Assembly (NCBI GenBank): GCA_035271585.1
Contig: DATERL010000142.1
Location: forward strand, 17,849-81,848
Direction: 5' to 3'
DNA: 64,000 nucleotides
Source of the DNA: Roseimarinus sp035271585
GTDB lineage: Bacteria > Bacteroidota > Bacteroidia > Bacteroidales > Prolixibacteraceae
Shown: in pieces, positions 26,541 through 36,586 of the stretch
How positions within the stretch are numbered: the first letter of the stretch is position 1
Layout: each line of letters begins with the position of its first letter
Notes under the pieces: model-generated
The model's input: the letters and a program-made list of their open reading frames with translations, nothing else
Told to the model about the DNA's origin: nothing
Database searches by the model: none
Program-made: the position numbers and the translations under genes

Positions 26541-28568
26541 TTGAATAAAATATTTGGAAAAATACCATTTCTGAAATACACGGTCGCGTTAATTACCGGC
26601 GTATTAATGGCTGCATTTCTCCCATTAAACCTGAGTGGTATTTTACTCATGTTATTTTTTGCCCTACTGTTTTTTATATTCAAAAAAGTGGGGAGGCAGA
26701 AAAGACATCAACAACAATGGCTAACTACGGCAGTTATTTTTTTAGCTATAGCCATCTTTAGCTTTTGTTACACCCATATTTTCAGAAATCACCTCTTCGA
26801 TAAACAATTACCAACCAAAGCAATATACATAGGCACCATTGCAGAAAAAAGCAGTGCCAATAATCAACGCGAAAGGTATATTATAAAACTAAGCGGAGCA
26901 ATCACCAACGATTCACTCGTTCGGGCACATGAACAAATACTGGTTTACTGTGACGACGAGACCATAAATTCAACACTACATCCCGGAAATCAAATAACAT
27001 TCAGCACTAGGCTTCACCCCGTTACATCAAACAACAATCCGGGTGAGTTCAACTATCAAAGGTTTATGCAGAATAAAGGCATTCGGTATCAGGCTTTTTT
27101 AAAAACCGATATAAACTGCCTTCCTTACACCAACCATTCATTAAAAACCTTGGCCCTGAAAGCCCGCGAAAAACTTCTAAAACTTTATCGTGAATCGGGT
27201 ATCAAGAATCAGGAATTTGCAGTATTGGCAGCGCTTACGTTAGGCGAAAAGAGCTATTTAAGCAGCAAAACTAAAAGTAGTTTCTCCTCGTCAGGGGCCA
27301 TGCACGTATTGGCAGTATCGGGGCTTCATGTTGGTATTATTTTCGTGGTAATTAACACTTTGCTAAATTTGCTCGGGAAAAACAAACGCAGCCGTTTAAT
27401 AAAACTGGCTTTAGTGCTTTCATTTCTATGGGGATACGCGTTTATAACCGGTTTATCGCCTTCGGTGCTCAGAGCATGTACCATGTTCTCTTTTGTTGCC
27501 ATTGGCGATAGCTTAAATCGAAAAACAAATATTTACAACACTTTAGCCGTTTCAGCTTTCGTTTTAATATTGATAAACCCCAATATTATTGGCGAAGTGG
27601 GCTTCCAATTATCGTATGCGGCAGTTGCCTCCATCGTATTTTTCCAACCCAAGGTATCAGCATTGCTTAAACCTAAAAACCGAATAATAAAGTACTTCTG
27701 GGATCTATTTGCCGTTTCGCTTGCTGCGCAAATTGGCACATTACCCTTCAGTATTTTTTATTTTCATCAGTTCCCAGTTTACTTTTGGATGAGCAACTTT
27801 GTAGTAATACCCGCTGCCGGTTTTTTGCTATACGGAGCGCTGCTATTTTTCGCAACAAGCTTTATCCCCTATGCGACTATGGCACTTGCATTTATACTTA
27901 AAAAAATTACCGCGGCAATGAACGCATCAATTATTTTGATAGATTCTTTACCGGGCTCACTCATTCAAAATATATGGATTGACAAAATAACGCTGACCAT
28001 ATTGATTTTACTTGTTATTACTTTTGCACTGCTCACCGAAAAAAAACAATACAAATCACTGATGCTTAATATGATATTACTCTTATCGCTCAGCATCAAC
28101 CTTATAGTTCGCAATATTGTTTCAAATAAGCAGGACATTATTGTGTTTTACAATAGTTATAACCAACAAATAATAAGCCTTATAAACGGCAAACAACACT
28201 TTTATTATAGCAATTCCGATACGTTGAACGATCAGACCCTAAACATGCTCGAAGCCAGTTCGGGCTTTTTCCATACAAACACTCCTGAGCCAATGAGCAA
28301 GGCGCCAGATAAAATACTGGCCATGCACAAAGGCTCTATTCTTTTCAAATACCTATCAATTGATATTATCAAAGGTACCGGAAATTACGAAAAAAAGATT
28401 CATCACGATATTGAATGGAAACCTAAATATTCAAACATCACCATTGAAAATCCCTACAGATTACAACTAAAATATTTTGAAAATGGTAAAATGAAATCGT
28501 TAAACGCAAGAGATTCAACATTAAATTTTAAAACTAATATAAGCGGTTCCTTACTGATATTTATGTAA
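26541..28568 (+). CDS. comEC: ComEC/Rec2-family competence membrane protein
   Basis: A 675-residue polytopic membrane protein. The N-terminal part has membrane spans and a soluble domain (about 90-200) as in ComEC, and the competence core carries AVSGLHVGIIF near residue 258 followed by about eight spans. The C-terminal metallo-beta-lactamase-like domain found in Bacillus ComEC is missing, which is usual in Bacteroidota. The frame opens with TTG at 26541; an ATG at 26522 is out of frame and stops quickly, and the next in-frame Met is within the first membrane span, so the start is uncertain. Role: passage of single-stranded DNA during transformation, by family. Confidence 0.85.
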   Translation: MNKIFGKIPFLKYTVALITGVLMAAFLPLNLSGILLMLFFALLFFIFKKVGRQKRHQQQWLTTAVIFLAIAIFSFCYTHIFRNHLFDKQLPTKAIYIGTIAEKSSANNQRERYIIKLSGAITNDSLVRAHEQILVYCDDETINSTLHPGNQITFSTRLHPVTSNNNPGEFNYQRFMQNKGIRYQAFLKTDINCLPYTNHSLKTLALKAREKLLKLYRESGIKNQEFAVLAALTLGEKSYLSSKTKSSFSSSGAMHVLAVSGLHVGIIFVVINTLLNLLGKNKRSRLIKLALVLSFLWGYAFITGLSPSVLRACTMFSFVAIGDSLNRKTNIYNTLAVSAFVLILINPNIIGEVGFQLSYAAVASIVFFQPKVSALLKPKNRIIKYFWDLFAVSLAAQIGTLPFSIFYFHQFPVYFWMSNFVVIPAAGFLLYGALLFFATSFIPYATMALAFILKKITAAMNASIILIDSLPGSLIQNIWIDKITLTILILLVITFALLTEKKQYKSLMLNMILLLSLSINLIVRNIVSNKQDIIVFYNSYNQQIISLINGKQHFYYSNSDTLNDQTLNMLEASSGFFHTNTPEPMSKAPDKILAMHKGSILFKYLSIDIIKGTGNYEKKIHHDIEWKPKYSNITIENPYRLQLKYFENGKMKSLNARDSTLNFKTNISGSLLIFM

Positions 28569-28732
28569 ATTTACCTCTATGTTTATTCAGGTTAAATAAT
28601 GTATTGCTTTAATGAAAAGAGCAAAGTATTTTAGTTAAGACGATAGTTTATTCGTTTATTTGCCGCCTAATTTTTGATGGGATTTAATAGAACTATTTTT
28701 TTGCTCTTTATAATATAATTAAGTAAAAGAAA

Positions 28733-30067
28733 ATGAAAGTTGTAATTGCTGGAGCGGGCGAAGTAGGAACACACTTGGCCATGATGTTGAGTAAGGAAGA
28801 TCATGAAATTACATTAATAGACGATGACAATGAAAAGTTAGAGAAAATATCAACTCAACTTGATTTACTTACTTACACAGGAGCTGCCAACTCGATAAAA
28901 GACCTAAAAGAAGCTGGAATAGCAAAAGCCGATTTGTTTATTGCAGTAACCCCCTATGAATCGCGTAACATATTAGCCTGTATTTTAGCCAAAGATTTAG
29001 GCGCAAAAAAAACACTTGCCCGAATCAATAATGCCGAATACCTTAAGCGTGAGCACAAACCACGTTTTACCGAATTAGGGGTTGATGAATTAATTTATCC
29101 CGAAACCCTGGCAGCCAAAGAAATTATAGCATCGGTAAAACAGCCCGGAGCTAGATTAATGCACGAATTTTCTAATGGAAAATTAATTCTGTTCGGTATC
29201 AAAATTAGGGAGAATGCTCAAATCGCAAACAAATCCTTGTCCCAAATTGCCAAAGAAACCGAACATTTCAGAGCAGTAGCCATAACCCGTGGCGATACCA
29301 CCATTATTCCCAAAGGTCGCGACGTTATTTTGAACGACGACACCGTTTATTTTGTAACTACCCGCACCGGAATGCAAGATTTATATGATCGCTCGGGGAA
29401 AAAACTTTTCGATGTCAAAAATATCATGTTTTTAGGTGGTAGCCATATTGCCGAAAAAACCATCGAAAAATTAAACGACCAATTCAACATTAAACTAATT
29501 GAACAAGATAAAGAACGCTGCCAAGAACTAGCCGATAAATTCAGTAACATACTGGTAATTAACGGAAATGGATGCGATCTCGATCTTTTAAAAGAAGAAG
29601 GAATTGAAAAAATGGATGCCTTTGTGGCAGTAACCGGCAACTCCGAAACCAACATCCTCACTTGCCAGTTAGCCAAAAAAATGGGAGTAAAACGTACCAT
29701 CGCCGAAATCGAAAACATCGGTTTTATAAGTTTAGCCGAACAAATGGGTATTGGTAGCGTAATTAACAAAAAATTCATAGCCGCCAGTTTCATCTATCGC
29801 TTTTCAATGTTATCGGAAATATCGAACGTACGGATTCTCACCTCAACCGAAGCTGAAGTAGTTGAAGTTATTGCCAACGAAGGCTCTAAAGCAACACGCA
29901 AACTGGTAAAAGACCTCGATTTTCCTGACAATGCTAAGATTGGAGGAATTGTTCGCGGCCTTAATGGCTTTATTGTTACCGGCGAAACCCAAATATTATC
30001 AGGCGATAAAGTGGTTATTTTTGCACTCCCCAAAGCCATCCGAAAAGTTGATAAGTTCTTTAAATAA
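28733..30067 (+). CDS. trkA: Trk potassium uptake regulatory subunit TrkA
   Basis: A 444-residue cytosolic peripheral protein with two tandem nucleotide-binding RCK domains. The first shows GAGEVGTHLA at residues 6-15 and ETLAAKEI near 122; the second shows FLGGSHIAEKT near 230 and GNGCDLD near 280; each is followed by a small TrkA-C domain. It gates the TrkH channel by binding NAD(H) or ATP. trkH begins 9 bases downstream, so the two form one operon. Confidence 0.95.
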   Translation: MKVVIAGAGEVGTHLAMMLSKEDHEITLIDDDNEKLEKISTQLDLLTYTGAANSIKDLKEAGIAKADLFIAVTPYESRNILACILAKDLGAKKTLARINNAEYLKREHKPRFTELGVDELIYPETLAAKEIIASVKQPGARLMHEFSNGKLILFGIKIRENAQIANKSLSQIAKETEHFRAVAITRGDTTIIPKGRDVILNDDTVYFVTTRTGMQDLYDRSGKKLFDVKNIMFLGGSHIAEKTIEKLNDQFNIKLIEQDKERCQELADKFSNILVINGNGCDLDLLKEEGIEKMDAFVAVTGNSETNILTCQLAKKMGVKRTIAEIENIGFISLAEQMGIGSVINKKFIAASFIYRFSMLSEISNVRILTSTEAEVVEVIANEGSKATRKLVKDLDFPDNAKIGGIVRGLNGFIVTGETQILSGDKVVIFALPKAIRKVDKFFK

Positions 30068-30076
30068 AGAGGCACA

Positions 30077-31525
30077 ATGATCAATTTCAAAATTATATTT
30101 CGAACCATTGGTTTTTTATTAATTGGAGAAGCGCTTTTCATGCTAATTCCCTTATTAATATCATTCTTTTACGGCGAATACGACACTTTAGGCTTTTTGT
30201 ATTCATCAGTAATCACCTTACTAACAGGTAGTTTTATTCTTGCCCTGACCTTTAAAGCCACTAAAAACCTTGGTAAACGCGAAGGCTATATCATTGTAAG
30301 TATCGTATGGATATTCTTTTCATTATTTGGGAGCTTGCCTTTTTATTTAAGCGAAGCCATACCAGTTTACCACGATGCTTTTTTCGAAACCATGTCGGGT
30401 TTCACTACCACGGGCGCATCGATACTTAACAATGTTGAAGAAATGCCCCATGGTATTTTATTCTGGAGAAGCCTCACTCAATGGCTTGGAGGAATGGGAA
30501 TTGTGGTGTTGTCGTTGGCTATTTTACCCGCATTTGGTATTGGTGGCATGTCGCTTTTTGCGGCCGAAGCACCAGGCATTACTACCGATAAAGTTAATCC
30601 TAAAATAAAGGACACTGCAAAAATTCTTTGGAACGTGTACCTTATTTTCACGATCATCGAGATTTTCTTACTCAAGTTTGGGGGCATGAGTTTTTTCGAT
30701 TCCATTTGTCACTCGCTCACCACAATGGCCACTGGAGGTTACTCTACCAAACAAGCAAGCATTGCTTACTGGGATTCGCCTTACATTCAATACGTGATTA
30801 CCCTATTTATGATATTGGCAGGTACAAATTTTTCGCTTTCTTATTTCGCCATTGCCGGAAAACCGGGGCGCTTGTTTAAAAACGAAGAATTCAAATTCTA
30901 TATTTTATTTATTGCTTTAGCAACAATAATTGCAACCACTAGCTTATTTTTCTTTACCGATTATGGATTTGAAAAATCATTTCGAAATTCAATTTTTCAA
31001 GTGGTTTCAATCATGACCACTACCGGGTTTGTAAGCGACAACTATCTGCTTTGGCCAACGGCATTGATTGGCTTAATATTTATACTTTTCTTTATTGGCG
31101 GATCGACAGGATCGACCAGCGGCGGCGTTAAAACCATGCGCATTGCCCTACTTATAAAAAATACTTATTACGAGCTGCGTCGTTTAATTCATCCCAACGC
31201 CGTTATCCCTGTTCGGTTTAACAAAAAATCGATTAACCAACAAATAATCAACAACGTACTGGCATTTTTCTTCACGTATATTGCCATATTTTTTATTAGT
31301 ACATTTATCTTTTTACTTTTTGTCGACGATTTTGACACAGCCATTGGCGCCGTTGCCTCATCGTTAGCGAACGCAGGCCCTGGATTAGGCGCTACCGGTC
31401 CAATTGAGACCTATGCTTTTATCCCAGCAGGCGGTAAATGGTTCCTCTCTTTTCTGATGCTACTCGGAAGACTCGAATTATTTACCATTATCGTTATTTT
31501 ATCGCCATCGTTCTGGAAACGATAA
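30077..31525 (+). CDS. trkH: Trk potassium transporter TrkH
   Basis: A 482-residue membrane channel with repeated M-P-M units. Selectivity-filter-like segments are visible as TMSGFTTTGAS near residue 105, TMATGGYST near 212, MTTTGFVSD near 312 and SLANAGPGLG near 425. GGSTGSTSGGVK near 340 is the characteristic glycine/serine loop in the third repeat that gates the pore. It pairs with TrkA, 9 bases upstream. Confidence 0.95.
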   Translation: MINFKIIFRTIGFLLIGEALFMLIPLLISFFYGEYDTLGFLYSSVITLLTGSFILALTFKATKNLGKREGYIIVSIVWIFFSLFGSLPFYLSEAIPVYHDAFFETMSGFTTTGASILNNVEEMPHGILFWRSLTQWLGGMGIVVLSLAILPAFGIGGMSLFAAEAPGITTDKVNPKIKDTAKILWNVYLIFTIIEIFLLKFGGMSFFDSICHSLTTMATGGYSTKQASIAYWDSPYIQYVITLFMILAGTNFSLSYFAIAGKPGRLFKNEEFKFYILFIALATIIATTSLFFFTDYGFEKSFRNSIFQVVSIMTTTGFVSDNYLLWPTALIGLIFILFFIGGSTGSTSGGVKTMRIALLIKNTYYELRRLIHPNAVIPVRFNKKSINQQIINNVLAFFFTYIAIFFISTFIFLLFVDDFDTAIGAVASSLANAGPGLGATGPIETYAFIPAGGKWFLSFLMLLGRLELFTIIVILSPSFWKR

Positions 31526-31536
31526 AAAGAATAGTT

Positions 31537-31544
31537 TATCTTTA
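31537..31544 (+). promoter_or_regulatory. Likely -7 promoter element for the Sua5/YrdC gene
   Basis: TATCTTTA is one base off TAnnTTTG and lies 24 bases before the ATG at 31569. No clear -33 element. Confidence 0.35.
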
Positions 31545-31568
31545 TGTGCACATTTTTACATAATAATT

Positions 31569-32183
31569 ATGCTCATAAAATTATATAACGAAAATCCTGA
31601 TCAACGTAAAATCAATCAAATTATTGATTTACTGCGAAGTGGTGGAATTTTTATCTACCCTACCGATACCGTTTATAGTATGGGTTGCGACATTACAAAT
31701 CAAAAAGCAGTTGAAAAAGTGGCGCACTTAAAGGGTATAAAAGTTGAAAAATCACATTTTTCGTTTATTTGTCATGATTTGAGCCAATTATCTGACTTTA
31801 CTCGGCCACTCCCCAACCCCATTTTTAAACTTATGCGCCGTAACCTGCCCGGTCCATTCACCTTTATACTCGAAGCAAACAATAATGTACCCCGCTATTT
31901 TAAAGGGAAAAAGAAAACGGTAGGCATTCGTGTGCCCAACAACAATATTATTCGCGAAATTGTAAAAGAACTGGGCAACCCCGTTTTCTCATCATCGATT
32001 CACAGCAGCGACGATATCGAAGCTTTTATAACCGATCCCGAGCTTATTTACGAAGAATACGCCAATAAAGTAGATGTTGTTATTGATGGCGGATATGGCG
32101 ACAACCGCGTTTCAACAATAATTGACTGTACCAACAACGAGATTGAAATAATTCGTCAGGGAAAAGGTGATCTTATCTATTAA
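31569..32183 (+). CDS. Sua5/YciO/YrdC family protein (threonylcarbamoyl-AMP synthase-like)
   Basis: A 204-residue protein with the YrdC core: YPTDTVYSMGCD near residue 31, LPGPFTFILEA near 95 and VGIRVPNNNI near 118. The family makes threonylcarbamoyl-AMP for the t6A modification of tRNA. The Ser-rich SSSIHSSDD near 142 replaces the usual S-x-N signature of TsaC, so the YciO branch, whose activity is weaker or different, is equally possible. It stands between trkH and the esterase gene. The tcdA gene elsewhere in the window acts on the same t6A nucleoside. Confidence 0.8.
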   Translation: MLIKLYNENPDQRKINQIIDLLRSGGIFIYPTDTVYSMGCDITNQKAVEKVAHLKGIKVEKSHFSFICHDLSQLSDFTRPLPNPIFKLMRRNLPGPFTFILEANNNVPRYFKGKKKTVGIRVPNNNIIREIVKELGNPVFSSSIHSSDDIEAFITDPELIYEEYANKVDVVIDGGYGDNRVSTIIDCTNNEIEIIRQGKGDLIY

Positions 32184-32195
32184 ACTGAAAAAAAT

Positions 32196-33962
32196 ATGCT
32201 TCGAGTAAAGCCAATTGTAAAAATAGCACTGCTGTTGTTTTCAATTCTATTTTTAGTTTCGTGCCTTAGCAAAAAGGAGACTGAAATAAAACTAAACAAA
32301 GGCATATACGATGGAAACATCGGAAATGATACGCTTATTTTTGTCATCGATTCGGTTTTTCCCGAAAAAGAGAGTTTATACATCGATTCATTAAAAAATG
32401 CCAACAATTTACCTGCACCCAAAAAGAATAACTTTCAAATATTTTTAACCCGGTTTTTCAAAAACAATAAAAACGACACACTGCTATACATTTATAGTGG
32501 TTTTTATATTCATAAACGAGGAATGGCTATTGAAACCAAACAAGCTTTCTCAATTATACAAAAAAGTCAAACTGCGAGTTTTTCCTCACTGGAGTACGAA
32601 GGCCGTTTAAAACATGTAAATCAACAAGATAAACTAAATGGCACACTGAAAATAAAGGGCAAAAAATCGTCGATATTTTTTTGGAAGAACAAACGAAACA
32701 TTTTAATGGCAATTCGAAAAACTGCATTAATTCCCAGTACTTCACGTTACAATGATCCCATTTTCAAAAAAACAGCCATTCAAACCGATATTGTTTATGG
32801 AAAAGCCAGGGGCTACTGGAGCACAACCCCCTATCTCGACGATCCTTACGTATATATTTTGGCCAGGGGAATGATTAACTTTTGGAAAGGCGTTAAAGAA
32901 CTGGATCTGGATTTAGACCTTTACCTACCCGAAAATGATAAGCAAAAGTTACGTCCATTGTTATTACTTGTTCACGGCGGTGCCTTTTACATAGGCAACA
33001 AACAATCAGAAACCGAGAAAATACTGGGCGAACATTTTGCCAGCCGTGGATACGTAGTGGCATCAATAAACTACCGAATGGGTTTTAGAATGAAACAAGT
33101 GGACGTTGAACGTGCGGGTTACATGTCCGTTCAGGATGTTCATGCCGCATTAAGGTTTTTATCACATAATGCCAAAAAATATGGCATCGACCCCATGCAC
33201 GTTTATGTAGCCGGAACAAGTGCCGGCGCAATTGCTTCGCTCACCATTGCCTACCTCGATAACAAAGAACGCCCCAAAAGTACATTTGGTAATAGATTTA
33301 AAATTGACCTTGGTAACGTTGAAACGAGCGGAAATAAATATACCGAAACATTTAAAATTCGTGGAGTTGGCAACATGTGGGGTGCTTTAACCGATACTAC
33401 AATAATCAGCAAAGGACAAAATGTACCGGTTATCTCGTTCCATGGCGACAACGACGATATCGTGCCCATAGATTACGATTACCCTTTTCGCTTTATGCTT
33501 GGTGCAAATCGGCTGGTTATGAGCAAAATGTATGGTTCAAAACCCGTTCACGAACAGCTCAAGTGCTTAAAAATCGACAATAAACTGATTGTTTTTAAAA
33601 ACAAGGGGCACGAACCTCAACTTGATTATTTCAAAACTATAAATCATTTAATGGACACCATTTCGAACCAATTAACTGGTTTTTTCAACCAATATACTCT
33701 CCCAACTATTCAAACCGATTTCGAAAACATAAGCATTGAACCAAGTGATTCAATTTCGGCCATCAATTATACTGTCAGCTACGGAAATTTAAGTTTGATT
33801 AATATTATAGGCGGACTGCAAATTTCGCCCGACAGTCTCGATAACCGGGTAATTTGGTATAGCGATGCCACGGATCATCGCCTCGAAATATATGCCACCA
33901 ACCACCTTGCAGCCACTAAAGTAAAAAACATTAAAGTTGAATTGCTTAGCAAAAAACAATAG
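32196..33962 (+). CDS. Lipoprotein alpha/beta hydrolase (carboxylesterase-like)
   Basis: A 588-residue lipoprotein (lipobox LVSC at 20-23). Residues 25 to about 230 are an N-terminal region I do not recognise. The hydrolase domain follows: oxyanion motif HGGAFY at 260-265, nucleophile elbow GTSAG with Ser342, acid residue in HGDNDD near 417-420 and His472 in KGHEPQ, giving a complete triad. The last 80 residues look like a beta-rich add-on domain. It probably hydrolyses esters at the cell envelope; the substrate cannot be told. Start 12 bases after the Sua5-like gene suggests co-transcription. Confidence 0.82.
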   Translation: MLRVKPIVKIALLLFSILFLVSCLSKKETEIKLNKGIYDGNIGNDTLIFVIDSVFPEKESLYIDSLKNANNLPAPKKNNFQIFLTRFFKNNKNDTLLYIYSGFYIHKRGMAIETKQAFSIIQKSQTASFSSLEYEGRLKHVNQQDKLNGTLKIKGKKSSIFFWKNKRNILMAIRKTALIPSTSRYNDPIFKKTAIQTDIVYGKARGYWSTTPYLDDPYVYILARGMINFWKGVKELDLDLDLYLPENDKQKLRPLLLLVHGGAFYIGNKQSETEKILGEHFASRGYVVASINYRMGFRMKQVDVERAGYMSVQDVHAALRFLSHNAKKYGIDPMHVYVAGTSAGAIASLTIAYLDNKERPKSTFGNRFKIDLGNVETSGNKYTETFKIRGVGNMWGALTDTTIISKGQNVPVISFHGDNDDIVPIDYDYPFRFMLGANRLVMSKMYGSKPVHEQLKCLKIDNKLIVFKNKGHEPQLDYFKTINHLMDTISNQLTGFFNQYTLPTIQTDFENISIEPSDSISAINYTVSYGNLSLINIIGGLQISPDSLDNRVIWYSDATDHRLEIYATNHLAATKVKNIKVELLSKKQ

Positions 33963-33966
33963 CAGT

Positions 33967-34593
33967 TTAAATGATGCGGTAAATCTCCATGATTTCGTTC
34001 ATTATTTTGTCGAAATCAATTTTTAGGTCGATTAGTTTGCCGGTGCTGATGTCGAAAACCCAACCGTGCACTTTAATACGCTTTTCGTTGTAGGCTTTTT
34101 GCACATCGGCTGTTTTAATCACATTCACACATTGCTCTTGTACATTAAGCTCTACAAGCCTTTTGTAACGGGTATCTTCGTCAACTATTACATCCAAGTC
34201 GGTTTTATGAAGGCGATATACATCGCGAATATTACGCAACCATGGATTAAGTATTCCCAAATCGGCCGATTGCATGGCTGCTTTTACCCCAGTACAGTAA
34301 TAATGCCCACACACTACTATGTGCTTCACTTTTAAATGAGTAGCCGCATAACTCACAACCGACATGGCACTTAAATCGTTGTTTGAAACCATGTTGGCTA
34401 TATTGCGATAAACAAATGCCTGCCCAGGCTGTACCCCCATCAAATCCTCAGCTGTAACCCTGCTGTCGGAACACCCAATATATAGGAATTCGGGGTTTTG
34501 TCCCTCCGACAATTCTTTAAAATAATTACTGTTGTTGTTTAACTTTTCGTCAACCCATTTACGATTGTTTTCAAAAATTCGGGTTACATCCAT
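33967..34593 (-). CDS. Beta-class carbonic anhydrase
   Basis: A 208-residue zinc enzyme that interconverts carbon dioxide and bicarbonate. The zinc ligands are visible: Cys41 in CSDSR (41-45, with the Asp43-Arg45 dyad), His97 and Cys100 in CGHYYC. Length is normal for the class. It is convergent with the esterase gene, with only 4 bases between the stop codons, so transcripts likely overlap at their 3' ends. Confidence 0.95.
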   Translation of the reverse strand: MDVTRIFENNRKWVDEKLNNNSNYFKELSEGQNPEFLYIGCSDSRVTAEDLMGVQPGQAFVYRNIANMVSNNDLSAMSVVSYAATHLKVKHIVVCGHYYCTGVKAAMQSADLGILNPWLRNIRDVYRLHKTDLDVIVDEDTRYKRLVELNVQEQCVNVIKTADVQKAYNEKRIKVHGWVFDISTGKLIDLKIDFDKIMNEIMEIYRII

Positions 34594-35083
34594 ACTTTTC
34601 GGTTTTTATTCAAATAAGATAATTGCTGATAATAACATTTTTAGGGTTTATATGTTTAGCCATGCCAACATGAAAATAAATAAAGCCAATACTACTGCAC
34701 CAATGCGAACAGTCAGAAGAGCTTGATTTACCGGAGACTTATAATAGATTCGCACCAGCACTTTGAGAACATTCAAAATTGCAAAATTGCATCGAAAACC
34801 CAATCCCAACAAGGCATTATAAAGAGCAGGGTATCGGTTTTGCCAATTGGTTAAACCTGAAAGCAACGAAAAACAAACACGCTAGCACAAAAAAAATACA
34901 TGTGGATTTCAATTGCAATCCTTACTATCATATTCAAACTCCAGCAGCGATATTTTATTCGAAATCCACCTACGTATAAAAAAATATCTAAAAATAGCAT
35001 AACAAGCCCCAAGCCAATAAAGCAAAATAACCTGATAAAATATCCACAACGCTTAAAAAAGAAGCAATAGCCAGCTTTATGTA
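34594..35083. other. Non-coding gap between carbonic anhydrase and cysteine-cluster genes
   Basis: No supported gene. A minus-strand frame (34648-34866) lacks an ATG at its start and opens after a TAG; its last 37 codons from a GTG would give one membrane span ending MLAWLNI, too weak to call. A perfect 9-bp inverted repeat, GTGGATTTC (34902-34910) and GAAATCCAC (34961-34969), could form a stem with a 50-base loop. Confidence 0.5.
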
Positions 35084-35590
35084 TTATTTAATGTCTTCGG
35101 CCATTAGGGTTTTAACAATGGAATAAACTACTGGGCAAACTTCACAATTCTTTTTAGTAAGGTTGAGAATTTGTACCATTTTCCGGCGGTCGGTATGCGG
35201 ATATTCGCGACAAGCCTTGGGCCGGCTTTCATAAACCATGCAATAATTATCAGGCATCAAAAAGGGACAGGGCGAAAGATTAAAAACATAATCGTGGTCT
35301 TCATCAATATGAAAATACTCATTGATTAAATCGGCTGCTTTTCTTTTAAAATGCTTGGCCAAACGGTCAATGTCTTTTTCGGTAACAATGGGGCTGAGCG
35401 TTGTGCAACAATTAGCGCAATTGAGACAATTAAAATGCTCAAAAGCTTGGTGGTGCAGTGCATGAAAACGATCGTCGAGGTTTTTGGGCTTTTTTTTTCG
35501 CAAATGCTGAAAAAACGCATCAAAGGCCTTTTTATCCTGACTCACCAATTGCTTCAGCTCTTCGGAAGTACGGTATTCAACTATCGGCAT
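35084..35590 (-). CDS. YkgJ-family cysteine-cluster protein
   Basis: A 168-residue protein with the CxxCxxCC cluster (CLNCANCC) near residue 55, then SPCPFL and YCMVYESRPKACREYP, the conserved second half of the family. These cysteines are thought to bind an iron-sulfur cluster or zinc. The N-terminus is Lys-rich. The biochemical role is unknown. It is transcribed in the same direction as the upstream DMT transporter gene, 24 bases after it. Confidence 0.8.
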   Translation of the reverse strand: MPIVEYRTSEELKQLVSQDKKAFDAFFQHLRKKKPKNLDDRFHALHHQAFEHFNCLNCANCCTTLSPIVTEKDIDRLAKHFKRKAADLINEYFHIDEDHDYVFNLSPCPFLMPDNYCMVYESRPKACREYPHTDRRKMVQILNLTKKNCEVCPVVYSIVKTLMAEDIK

Positions 35591-35614
35591 AAGGCAATAA
35601 TTATTTTGGGTTTG

Positions 35615-36532
35615 CTAGGTGCGAGGAATGGGATCGGGTCCAACATACTGTTTTTTAAAACTTATTTGAGCCACAAATAAACCACTAATTACCACAAATA
35701 TGCCAATAATTTTTTGAAGGTTAATTACATCACCCAAAATTAACCAAGCAAAAATAGCCGTAAAAACCGGAATGGTATTGGTAAACATATTGGCTTTGGT
35801 TATTCCAAACTGCCGCACACTATAAGTGAAAAATATGAATGCCAGCGTTGAAGCGAAAACGGCAAGATAAACAATGGCAATCATGGCTTCGCGATTGAAT
35901 GGAGTAGCCATTACCCTGTTTTTTTCGAAAATTAGCCAAAAAGGCAAAAAGTAAACTGCACCAATTATATTTTGAAATAATATGATTGAAATATTATTCA
36001 TCCGAGCTGAAATTTTATGCAAAACTACGGTATAACTCACCGCCGATAACACCGCAGTAAATTGCAAAAACAAACCTAATGGCGAAGCCGTTAAACCAAC
36101 TCCCAACTCAAAAATAACCAAAGTAACACCAAAGAATGAAAGTAATATCCCCAATAAATTTTTACGGGTAATGCGTTCTTTAAAAAAGTAATAGGCCGCA
36201 AAGGGCGCCACCAAAGGTATTGTAGCAATAATAACCGCTGCAACTGTAGGCGAAAGATATTGTAATCCGAAGCTTTCGCCCATAAAATAAAGGAAGGGCT
36301 CAAAAAAAGCAAGCAGGAGCAGGTATTTAAAGTCGCTTTTGTTGGGTAACACCAAACGTTTCGACAGTTTAGTGAATACCAGTAATATACCCGATGAAAT
36401 GAGCAGTCGAAAAAGCACAATGGTTAAGGGGCCATAAGTAACATTGGCAACTTTAAACCACACAAACGAAAGGGCAAAACAAGCCATCGACAGGATTACA
36501 GCCACGTAAACTTTCACAGGATTTTTCTTCAT
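35615..36532 (-). CDS. DMT-family (EamA) transporter
   Basis: A 305-residue membrane protein with ten predicted spans arranged as two EamA repeats of five. The second repeat ends with GDVINLQKIIGIFVVISG, the typical EamA C-terminal pattern. Family members export or import amino acids, nucleosides or other small metabolites; the substrate cannot be read here. A second EamA protein of this window (57821-58690) is only distantly similar. Confidence 0.88.
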   Translation of the reverse strand: MKKNPVKVYVAVILSMACFALSFVWFKVANVTYGPLTIVLFRLLISSGILLVFTKLSKRLVLPNKSDFKYLLLLAFFEPFLYFMGESFGLQYLSPTVAAVIIATIPLVAPFAAYYFFKERITRKNLLGILLSFFGVTLVIFELGVGLTASPLGLFLQFTAVLSAVSYTVVLHKISARMNNISIILFQNIIGAVYFLPFWLIFEKNRVMATPFNREAMIAIVYLAVFASTLAFIFFTYSVRQFGITKANMFTNTIPVFTAIFAWLILGDVINLQKIIGIFVVISGLFVAQISFKKQYVGPDPIPRT

Positions 36533-36586
36533 CGTTTCATTTCAATTCGAAAGGCCAAAAGTAGTAGAAATGTATTTATGCAAGTT

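Noticed and set aside
29347..30141. Two minus-strand frames of 148 and 115 codons over trkA/trkH
   Set aside because: Shadows of conserved trkA sequence; their translations show no domain.
34648..34866. 72-codon minus-strand frame upstream of carbonic anhydrase
   Set aside because: No ATG at the start (TTG just after a TAG); only the last 37 codons look like a membrane span.
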